A DNA stretch of 22,609 bases from JAWPMV01 sp038527215 (GTDB lineage: Bacteria > Bacteroidota > Bacteroidia > J057), in the NCBI GenBank assembly GCA_038527215.1, contig JBCBGC010000138.1, forward strand, positions 1 through 22,609. The letters run 5' to 3'. Within the stretch, counting starts at the first letter, position 1. Every line of letters starts with the position of its first letter. Shown piece by piece: positions 17,001 to 22,609 of the stretch. The notes under the pieces are model-generated. The model searched no databases, was not told the origin of the DNA, and was given only the letters and a program-made list of their open reading frames with translations. The translations under genes and the position numbers were made by a program.

Positions 17001-17837
17001 TTTTTCAATGATGTGGTCCCGCTCGAAGAGTACTTCGTTACGGGTGATAGATACCACCTCACCGGTATCTTCGTCCACAAAGTCTTCCGTCCAAGTACGC
17101 AGAATCCGCGCAGCCAGCTTACGGTCGACGGCTTTCTTGAGGTTGGCTTTGGTGACCTTCATTTCTTCGGCCAGCCCAAAGATCTCAAGGATATCCTTGT
17201 CGGTGCTATAACCAATAGCCCGCATCAGGGTAGTAACCGGGAATTTCTTTTTCCGGTCGATATAGGCGTACATGACGTTGTTCACATCGGTAGAGAACTC
17301 AATCCAGGATCCCTTAAAAGGAATGATCCGGGCAGAGTACAGACGTGAACCATTGGCGTGGAAGGACTGACCAAAGAATACACCGGGTGAACGGTGTAAC
17401 TGGCTTACCACCACCCTTTCAGCACCATTAATGATAAAGGTGCCTTTGTCAGTCATGTAGGGAATGTTTCCTAGATAAACCTCCTGCGTTACCGGCTCGA
17501 AATCTTCGTTTTCGGGATCGGTACAATACAGGAATAGTTTGGCTTTGAGTGCCACGGAATGCGTCAATCCCCGGCTTTTACACTCTGGGATTGAATATCG
17601 GGGAGGGTCAATGTAGTAATCCAGAAATTCAAGCACGAAATTTTCCCGGGCATCGGTAATCGGGAAATTTTCCTTGAACACTTTGTACAACCCTTCCTCG
17701 TTTCTCTGATCCTGGGGAGTGTCTACCTGCATAAATTCCCTAAAGGAACGCAGTTGAACTTCCAGGAAATCTGGATAATCAATGACCTTCTTGATCTGAG
17801 AGAAGGAGACTCGCTTCGTTGAAGTATTGCTAGTCAA
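14034..17837 (-). CDS. rpoB: DNA-directed RNA polymerase subunit beta
   Basis: This is the second large catalytic subunit of RNA polymerase. The 1267-residue protein contains the rifampicin-binding region around residues 463-500, reading [19 protein letters not shown] and then [16 protein letters not shown]; the positions equivalent to E. coli D516, H526 and S531 are unchanged Asp, His and Ser, so no common resistance substitution is present. Further landmarks are [32 protein letters not shown] in the C-terminal half, and the C-terminal [19 protein letters not shown] clamp motif. It follows rplL after 141 bases that hold two hairpins, and precedes rpoC. The start ATG 17837 gives [17 protein letters not shown], as expected for the phylum. 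Confidence 0.99.
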   Translation of the reverse strand: [1267 protein letters not shown]

Positions 17838-17912
17838 TCTCTTAGGTATTATTGGGTGAAGTCAAGAAAAATAATAAACGAAAAGAACGCGATAGAATTT
17901 ATAAGATACGGG

Positions 17913-17948
17913 AAAATAGACCTGATTGCTATGAACCAGGTCTATTTT
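17913..17948 (-). terminator. Possible attenuator hairpin between rplL and rpoB
   Basis: A perfect 12-bp inverted repeat, AAAATAGACCTG (17913-17924) / CAGGTCTATTTT (17937-17948), has a 12-base loop. On the - strand the 3' arm ends in TATTTT before CCCG, so it could act as a leaky terminator. In E. coli the rplL-rpoB gap holds an attenuator and an RNase III site that set the ratio of ribosomal protein to polymerase; a parallel role here is inference. Confidence 0.5.
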
Positions 17949-17963
17949 GTGGGGTAGGTTTCT

Positions 17964-17982
17964 GTAACCCCCATTGGGTTAC
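17964..17982 (-). other. Small hairpin overlapping the rplL stop codon
   Basis: A 7-bp inverted repeat, GTAACCC (17964-17970) / GGGTTAC (17976-17982), with a 5-base loop overlaps the rplL TAA. It may protect the mRNA end or take part in the rplL-rpoB attenuation region. Confidence 0.4.
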
Positions 17983-18359
17983 TTCAGCTCTACCTCAGCA
18001 CCAGCTTCTTCCAGCTGAGCTTTGATTGCTTCAGCTTCTTCTTTAGATATTTTCTCTTTTACAGGAGCAGGAGCGGAATCAACAACGCCTTTGGCTTCTT
18101 TCAGCCCAAGTCCGGTGATAGCTTTTACTGCTTTAACAACGTTCAGTTTGGCACCACCTGGGCTAACCAGAACTACGTCGAACTCAGTTTGGGCATCTCC
18201 ACCTCCGTCTCCGTCTCCACCAGCGGGAGCGGCAACGGCAACCGCGGCGGCGGCAGCAGGCTCAATTCCATATTCTTCTTTCAGGATATCGGCCAGCTCA
18301 TTTACTTCTTTGACGGTGAGATTTACCAGCTGCTCTGCAAATGCTTTCAAATCTGCCAT
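17979..18359 (-). CDS. rplL: 50S ribosomal protein L7/L12
   Basis: This is the stalk protein that recruits translation factors to the ribosome; dimers bind the C-terminal helix of L10. Its 126 residues comprise an N-terminal dimerisation domain (to about residue 35), an Ala-rich then Gly/Asp-rich hinge (PAGGDGDGGGDAQTEFD), and a C-terminal domain with the canonical GLGLKEAKGVVDSAP factor-binding helix and EEAGAEVELK end. The acidic Gly/Asp hinge is unusual compared with the usual Ala/Pro/Glu hinge. It lies 103 bases after rplJ with no visible Shine-Dalgarno sequence. Confidence 0.98.
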   Translation of the reverse strand: MADLKAFAEQLVNLTVKEVNELADILKEEYGIEPAAAAAVAVAAPAGGDGDGGGDAQTEFDVVLVSPGGAKLNVVKAVKAITGLGLKEAKGVVDSAPAPVKEKISKEEAEAIKAQLEEAGAEVELK

Positions 18360-18462
18360 TTTGTGTGAGTTTAAAAAGTTTTATCTGTTATGAGAATAAC
18401 TTCGATTGAATAAAGAGTGATAGGTCCACACGACTCCATCTACTCTGATTTTTAGGGTTAAC

Positions 18463-18993
18463 TTATGCTTCTTCTCTTTCTGAGAGGGTCTTAAGGATAC
18501 CTGCAATTTGTCCTCCACCAGATTTAAGGGCGGAAATAACATTTTTAGCAGGGCTCTGAAGCAGACCGACGATTTCGCCGATGAGCTCACCTTTAGACTT
18601 GAGATCGGCCAGAACTTTGATTTGATCATCCCCTTTGAAGACAGCAGTTTCAATCACTGCGGCTTTGAGGACGGGCTTCTCAAATTTCTTCCGAAATTCT
18701 TTCAACACTTTCGCTGGAACACTGGGGTTTTCAGCATCAGTAAAGAAGATAGAAGAAGGCTGCTTCAGCACGTCATAGACCTCGGAGTAATCCTCATCTA
18801 ATTGTTCGAGTGCTTTCTTAATCAGCGTATTCTTTACCATCTGGAGCTCTATGTCAGACTTATAGCAAAGTCCTCTCAGCTCGTTCATTTCTGATACGGT
18901 CAATCCACCGGCGTCTGCGATATAAAAGTTGGGTTGATTACGAAATTTCTCAACCAACTCTTCGACCAACTGTTTTTTCTGTTCCTTTGTCAT
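18463..18993 (-). CDS. rplJ: 50S ribosomal protein L10
   Basis: L10 forms the base of the L7/L12 stalk on 23S rRNA. The 176-residue product has the conserved N-terminal region (FYIADAGGLTVSEMNELRG), the VKNTLIKKAL motif for rRNA binding, and a C-terminal helix (AGILKTLSEREEA) for L7/L12 dimers. It starts 6 bases after the rplA stop, so it is cotranscribed with rplKA. In E. coli, L10-L7/L12 represses its own mRNA upstream of rplJ; here that upstream space is only 6 bases, so any such site would lie within rplA. Confidence 0.98.
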   Translation of the reverse strand: MTKEQKKQLVEELVEKFRNQPNFYIADAGGLTVSEMNELRGLCYKSDIELQMVKNTLIKKALEQLDEDYSEVYDVLKQPSSIFFTDAENPSVPAKVLKEFRKKFEKPVLKAAVIETAVFKGDDQIKVLADLKSKGELIGEIVGLLQSPAKNVISALKSGGGQIAGILKTLSEREEA

Positions 18994-18999
18994 AGCGCA

Positions 19000-19698
19000 T
19001 TAAATTCCGGGTACACTTGACTTCTCGATTTTGATTCCAGGTCCCATGGTAGGGGCAATGGAGATCGTCTTGAAGTAGGTTCCCTTCGTTCCACTTGGCT
19101 TCAGTCGCTGGAGGGTCTGCAACATTTCAATCAGGTTTTCCTGAATCTGCTCAGCAGAAAAGGAAGACTTACCGACGGAAACGTGAATGATCCCTGATTT
19201 GTCGACTTTAAAGTCGATTTTACCAGCTTTCACTTCTTTAACGGCCTGGGCAACATTCGGTGTAACGGTTCCACTCTTAGGGTTGGGCATCAACCCGCGA
19301 GGTCCCAGTACACGACCGAGTTTACCTACTTTCGCCATGACGTCAGGAGAACAAATGATGACGTCGATATCAGTCCAACCACCCTGGATTTTCTGGATAT
19401 AATCATCCAGTCCTACATGGTCAGCTCCAGCTTCTTTAGCTGCTTCTTCCTTATCAGGAGTAGTCAGCACCAGAACGGAAACTTCTTTACCAGTACCATG
19501 CGGCAGGGTAGCCACTCCGCGAACCATCTGATTGGCCTGACGAGGATCCACTCCCAAACGGGCGTGTAGCTCGACAGATTCATCAAACTTCGCGAAGGAG
19601 ACTTGCTTGATCAATTTACACGCCTCATCTACAGAATAGTAGTTATCTCTATCTACTATAGCGTTGGCTTTTTTCTGATTTTTGGTCAATTTAGCCAT
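19000..19698 (-). CDS. rplA: 50S ribosomal protein L1
   Basis: L1 binds 23S rRNA at the tRNA exit site and in many bacteria represses its own operon. It has 232 residues from ATG 19698 (MAKLTKNQKK, the usual L1 start). An upstream in-frame ATG at 19704 would add Met-Ile and overlaps the rplK stop as ATGA, so coupled initiation there is possible. Signatures are LGVDPRQANQMVRG, LPHGTGK, and the conserved GRVLGPRGLMPNPKSGTVT. The neighbours are rplK upstream and rplJ 6 bases downstream. Confidence 0.98.
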   Translation of the reverse strand: MAKLTKNQKKANAIVDRDNYYSVDEACKLIKQVSFAKFDESVELHARLGVDPRQANQMVRGVATLPHGTGKEVSVLVLTTPDKEEAAKEAGADHVGLDDYIQKIQGGWTDIDVIICSPDVMAKVGKLGRVLGPRGLMPNPKSGTVTPNVAQAVKEVKAGKIDFKVDKSGIIHVSVGKSSFSAEQIQENLIEMLQTLQRLKPSGTKGTYFKTISIAPTMGPGIKIEKSSVPGI

Positions 19699-19700
19699 GA

Positions 19701-20153
19701 TCATTCTGTCTTTTCTTCCCAGGGAGGCGTACCCTCTACTACCAATCCCATACTACGGGCGGTACCTGCGATCATTTTCATTCCAGATTCAATGGTGAAA
19801 CTATTCAGGTCTGGTGCTTTGGTCTCAGCAATCTGACGACAGTCGTCCCAGGTTACTTTCCCTACCTTGTTACGGTTAGGTTCAGCAGATCCTGATTTCA
19901 GTTTTGCGGCTTCCAACAACAGCACAGCTGCGGGTGGAGTTTTGATAACAAAGTCGAAAGACTTGTCTCCGTAAACACTGATGACAACAGGCAGTACTTG
20001 TCCTTGCTTATCCTGGGTCTGAGCGTTGAAACGCTTACAGAACTCCATGATATTCAATCCTTTCGCACCCAGTGCGGGTCCGATCGGAGGCGCAGGACTG
20101 GCTTGACCACCCCTTACCTGAAGCTTCACATAAGTCTCTATTTGCTTCGCCAT
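19701..20153 (-). CDS. rplK: 50S ribosomal protein L11
   Basis: L11 binds the GTPase-associated region of 23S rRNA with L10 and is needed for RelA activation. The 150-residue product has the proline-rich N-terminal signature SPAPPIGPALGAKGLNIMEFCK and the C-terminal rRNA-binding region ending GTARSMGLVVEG. It follows nusG after 92 bases, the only sizeable gap in this ribosomal-protein stretch apart from those flanking rplL, and this gap may hold a regulatory leader. Its stop overlaps the first possible rplA ATG. Confidence 0.98.
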   Translation of the reverse strand: MAKQIETYVKLQVRGGQASPAPPIGPALGAKGLNIMEFCKRFNAQTQDKQGQVLPVVISVYGDKSFDFVIKTPPAAVLLLEAAKLKSGSAEPNRNKVGKVTWDDCRQIAETKAPDLNSFTIESGMKMIAGTARSMGLVVEGTPPWEEKTE

Positions 20154-20174
20154 TGACTTAGTGAAATTTGTTTT

Positions 20175-20223
20175 TGGCAGGCACGAAAAGTTGGAAGCTC
20201 CCCGAAGGGTATCGATTCTGCCA
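20175..20223 (-). promoter_or_regulatory. Possible structured leader of rplKA
   Basis: Between nusG and rplK the - strand RNA can pair TGGCAG (20223-20218) with CTGCCA (20180-20175), enclosing a CCC-UUCG-GGG tetraloop hairpin. L1 autoregulates rplKA through a leader structure in several bacteria. The resemblance is only structural and the stems are short. Confidence 0.25.
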
Positions 20224-20245
20224 GGTTATATACTAATTCAGCTCA

Positions 20246-20788
20246 CTAGTATTCTTTCTCGACCTGGAAGTAGTTCAGTTCAATCGGCGTATTACGTCCG
20301 AAGATTTTTACCACTACTTTCAGTTTTTTCTTGTCCTCGTAGATTTCGTCGATCACACCGGTAAACCCGTTGAAAGGACCCGCCATAACTTTGACAGGCT
20401 CTCCCTTGATGAAGGGTTCTTCCGGCATTTCGCCCTGCTCGTCCAGCTCGTCTACCTTTCCGAGGATCTGATTTACTTCTGCTTCTCTGAGAGGCACAGG
20501 GTCGGAACCTCTTTTGTCTCCCAGAAATCCGATAACATTAGGTACTTCTTTGACCATAGAAATGATCTCAGGCGTAAGGTCTACTTCCACCAGAATGTAT
20601 CCTGGAAGGAAGTTTCGTTCGCGCAACTTCTTTTTGCCGTTGCGCATCTCAAATACCTTTTCAGTGGGGATAATTACCTGAGGAATTACCTCTTCGAGTT
20701 CAAGGCGGTCAATCTCGCTTTCGAGATATTGCTTCACCTTTTTTTCTTTACCACTGATCGCCCGTACGACGTACCATGCTTTCGCCAT
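20246..20788 (-). CDS. nusG: Transcription termination/antitermination factor NusG
   Basis: NusG binds RNA polymerase across the cleft, raises processivity and links transcription to Rho or the ribosome. The 180-residue product has the NGN domain (starting AWYVVRAISGKEKKV, with the FLPGYILVEVDL motif) and a C-terminal KOW domain (residues about 125-180: EPVKVMAGPFNGFTGVIDEI). It starts 15 bases after secE. A Bacteroides-type insertion or a second paralogue (UpxY-like) is not seen. Confidence 0.97.
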   Translation of the reverse strand: MAKAWYVVRAISGKEKKVKQYLESEIDRLELEEVIPQVIIPTEKVFEMRNGKKKLRERNFLPGYILVEVDLTPEIISMVKEVPNVIGFLGDKRGSDPVPLREAEVNQILGKVDELDEQGEMPEEPFIKGEPVKVMAGPFNGFTGVIDEIYEDKKKLKVVVKIFGRNTPIELNYFQVEKEY

Positions 20789-20803
20789 CTTACCTATTTA
20801 GCT

Positions 20804-21001
20804 TTATGCGGAAAAAGTATCATACAAAAAGCCCATTCCACCTTTGAAGACAAAGTCCATAGCAAAGATGATCAAGGCAATGATGGTAGAAGCAATCAAT
20901 ACCACGACGGTACGGCTCTGTAGCTCTTCCAAAGTAGGCCAATCCACTTTGTAAAGTAGCTCGTCCGCGTATTCTTTAAATATAGCCCTAAGTCTATCCA
21001 T
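20804..21001 (-). CDS. secE: Preprotein translocase subunit SecE
   Basis: SecE is the small essential clamp of the SecYEG protein-conducting channel in the inner membrane. The 65-residue product is the minimal single-helix form. An amphipathic N-terminal segment with the conserved VDWPTLEELQS motif (W-P near residues 21-22) is followed by one membrane helix (about residues 31-52). It lies 16 bases after tRNA-Trp and directly before nusG, the classic arrangement. Confidence 0.96.
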   Translation of the reverse strand: MDRLRAIFKEYADELLYKVDWPTLEELQSRTVVVLIASTIIALIIFAMDFVFKGGMGFLYDTFSA

Positions 21002-21017
21002 TTTGTGTGGGTATTTG

Positions 21018-21090
21018 CACGGGCGGAAGGATTCGAACCCTCGGCCTACGGTTTTGGAGACCGTCGCTCTACCAACTGAGCTACACCCGT
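21018..21090 (-). tRNA. tRNA-Trp (anticodon CCA)
   Basis: The 73-base cloverleaf reads 5' from 21090. The acceptor stem ACGGGTG pairs with CGCCCGT (one G-U), the anticodon stem ACGGT/ACCGT closes loop CTCCAAA with CCA at 34-36, and the T loop is TTCGAAT. The discriminator is G, as expected for Trp. CCA is not encoded. It lies between tuf and secE, as in many bacteria. Confidence 0.97.
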
Positions 21091-21127
21091 TTACCTTTAT
21101 AGAACAATCCTCACGCGGAGGATTAGT

Positions 21128-21165
21128 AAAAAAAAGAGATGGGACTCCCCCGAAAAGGGGAGTCC
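21128..21165 (-). terminator. Terminator after tuf
   Basis: A 9-bp perfect stem, GGACTCCCC (21142-21150) / GGGGAGTCC (21157-21165), with a 6-base loop is followed on the - strand after six bases by eight T residues (21135-21128). Its place between tuf and tRNA-Trp suggests partial termination, which would separate high tuf expression from the secE-nusG-ribosomal-protein part. Confidence 0.7.
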
Positions 21166-21180
21166 TGTATCATCTTATAT

Positions 21181-22368
21181 TTATTCGAGAATCTCAGTAA
21201 CCTGACCGGCACCGATGGTACGACCACCTTCACGGATAGCGAAGCGCAGACCTTTTTCCATCGCTACAGGGTAGATCAGCTCAACGGTGAAGGTAGTGTT
21301 ATCACCAGGCATGATCATATCGATTCCATCAGGCAGTGCTACAGATCCGGTTACGTCGGTCGTACGGAAGTAGAACTGAGGACGGTAGTTGTTGAAGAAC
21401 GGAGTGTGGCGACCACCTTCGTCTTTGCTCAGTACATAAACCTCAGCTTTGAATTTGCTGTGAGGCTGAACAGAACCAGGCTTGATGATTACCATACCAC
21501 GCTTGATGGCAGTTTTGTCGATACCGCGGAGCAGCAGACCCACGTTATCACCAGCTTCACCAGTGTCAAGGATCTTACGGAACATTTCCACACCAGTGAT
21601 GGTGGAAGAAAGTTTCTCAGCATCCAGACCGATGATATCCACCGCATCACCTGTGTTGATGACACCACGCTCAATACGACCGGTAGCAACAGTACCACGA
21701 CCAGTGATAGAGAACACGTCCTCAACAGGCATCAGGAATGGCTTGTCTTTTTCACGAGGAGGAGTAGGAATGAAATCATCAACGGCAGCCATCAGCTCCA
21801 TGATTTTTTCTTCCCACTGAGGCTGTCCGTCCAGACCACCCAGCGCAGAACCTTGGATAACAGGAGTGTCATCACCAGGGAATTCGTAAGCGCTCAGCAG
21901 GTCGCGAACTTCCATTTCAACCAGCTCAAGCAGCTCTTCGTCATCAACAAGGTCAACCTTGTTCATGAAAACTACCAGAGAAGGTACCCCTACCTGACGA
22001 GCAAGCAGGATGTGCTCACGAGTCTGAGGCATAGGACCGTCAGTCGCAGCTACCACCAAAATGGCACCGTCCATCTGAGCCGCACCCGTAACCATGTTTT
22101 TCACATAGTCGGCGTGACCAGGACAATCCACGTGTGCGTAGTGACGATTAGCGGTCTCATACTCTACGTGAGAAGTATTAATGGTGATACCACGCTCTTT
22201 TTCTTCAGGAGCGTTGTCAATCGTATCAAAGTCTCTAACTTCAGCATTACCTGCCTGTGCCAGTACTTTGGTAATCGCAGCGGTGAGAGTGGTTTTACCG
22301 TGGTCCACGTGCCCAATAGTTCCAATGTTCACGTGGGGTTTGGTGCGTTGGAAGGTTTCCTTTGCCAT
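21181..22368 (-). CDS. tuf: Translation elongation factor Tu
   Basis: EF-Tu is the GTPase that brings aminoacyl-tRNA to the ribosomal A site. The 395-residue product has all G motifs: GHVDHGKT at 19-26, the switch I RGITI region near residue 60, DCPGH at 81-85, and NKVD at 136-139, followed by the two beta-barrel domains (VFSITGRGTVATGRIERG; YRPQFYFRTTDVTG) and the C-terminal GAGQVTEIL. The start is ATG 22368 after an A-rich leader with no Shine-Dalgarno sequence. It is flanked by tRNA-Thr upstream and tRNA-Trp downstream. The GGLDGQPQ stretch after SAL differs slightly from the common KALEG form. Confidence 0.99.
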   Translation of the reverse strand: MAKETFQRTKPHVNIGTIGHVDHGKTTLTAAITKVLAQAGNAEVRDFDTIDNAPEEKERGITINTSHVEYETANRHYAHVDCPGHADYVKNMVTGAAQMDGAILVVAATDGPMPQTREHILLARQVGVPSLVVFMNKVDLVDDEELLELVEMEVRDLLSAYEFPGDDTPVIQGSALGGLDGQPQWEEKIMELMAAVDDFIPTPPREKDKPFLMPVEDVFSITGRGTVATGRIERGVINTGDAVDIIGLDAEKLSSTITGVEMFRKILDTGEAGDNVGLLLRGIDKTAIKRGMVIIKPGSVQPHSKFKAEVYVLSKDEGGRHTPFFNNYRPQFYFRTTDVTGSVALPDGIDMIMPGDNTTFTVELIYPVAMEKGLRFAIREGGRTIGAGQVTEILE

Positions 22369-22429
22369 TTTTGCTAAACTAGTTTCTAACGGTTTATTTT
22401 CGAGAAACGTCTGATTCGTAATAAATCTG

Positions 22430-22502
<73 letters not shown>

Positions 22503-22522
22503 GAACGCCTGATGACCGACTT

Positions 22523-22562
22523 ATTTTATCTTCCAGATCAGATGATCAATTGCTGATAAAAT
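22523..22562 (-). other. Inverted repeat in the spacer between two tRNA genes
   Basis: ATTTTATC (22523-22530) and GATAAAAT (22555-22562) can pair over 8 bp with a 24-base loop. It lies in the 82-base spacer upstream of tRNA-Thr and may be part of a precursor-tRNA processing structure. It is AT-rich, so chance is not excluded. Confidence 0.3.
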
Positions 22563-22584
22563 CTGCCTGCATCACCATATATAG

Positions 22585-22609
22585 AGCGGGAGACGAGATT
22601 CGAACCCGC
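22585..22609 (-). tRNA. Partial tRNA, probably tRNA-Gly (3' end only)
   Basis: The - strand gives a T arm (GCGGG-TTCGAAT-CTCGT) followed by CTCCCGC and discriminator U (22585). The implied acceptor GCGGGAG and U73 fit tRNA-Gly, and a Gly tRNA next to tRNA-Thr and tuf is common. The anticodon lies outside the window, so the amino acid is inferred. Confidence 0.7.

Noticed and set aside
16377..17348. + strand open frame of 323 codons opposite rpoB
   Set aside because: Antisense to conserved rpoB sequence with no protein signature.
21139..22377. Long + strand open frame (412 codons) opposite tuf
   Set aside because: It covers tuf almost exactly in antisense. Strong codon bias in tuf commonly leaves such shadow frames.

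Overview
The window looks like a piece of a Bacteroidota chromosome, perhaps near the Saprospiraceae/Lewinella lineage. That placement is an inference. It rests on the size and motifs of RpoB (1267 aa) and RpoC (1436 aa), the tRNA-Gly / tRNA-Thr / tuf / tRNA-Trp / secE / nusG order, the LytS/LytTR signalling pair, a -33/-7 type promoter candidate, and A-rich leaders that mostly lack Shine-Dalgarno sequences.

Left part (1-5154, + strand): the window opens inside a direct tandem duplication with an 812-bp period (78-889, 890-1701, plus a 77-bp remnant at 1-77). It lies in the 5' part of a sensor histidine kinase gene. Because 812 is not a multiple of 3, each junction breaks the reading frame, and only the last copy reads through to the end of the kinase at 2767. 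That kinase joins a thioredoxin/TlpA-like domain without a CxxC pair to one membrane helix and a LytS-type kinase module. A strong hairpin, a secreted alpha/beta hydrolase and a LytTR response regulator follow; the last two overlap by ATGA. A YihX-like HAD phosphatase closes the + strand block.

Middle part (5151-9529, - strand): in order of transcription these are a PyrR-like phosphoribosyltransferase, serine hydroxymethyltransferase (glyA), a secreted protein of unknown function, and tatC. TatC and the HAD gene converge and share one CTAG for both stop codons.

Right part (9585-22609, - strand): the conserved translation/transcription cluster. In order of transcription: a cut-off tRNA (probably Gly), tRNA-Thr(GGU), tuf, a terminator, tRNA-Trp(CCA), secE, nusG, rplK, rplA, rplJ, rplL, rpoB, rpoC and a strong terminator. 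It supplies EF-Tu, two tRNAs, a translocon subunit, an elongation factor, the L11/L1/L10/L7-L12 proteins and the two largest RNA polymerase subunits. Hairpins sit between rplL and rpoB and between rpoB and rpoC, and rpoC has an unusually good Shine-Dalgarno sequence.

The most noteworthy items are the kinase-hydrolase-regulator module and the frame-breaking duplication, which may be biological or an assembly-graph artefact. The rest is mostly conserved housekeeping DNA. No stretch over about 150 bases lacks a gene or RNA, and I saw no CRISPR array, insertion sequence or phage gene.
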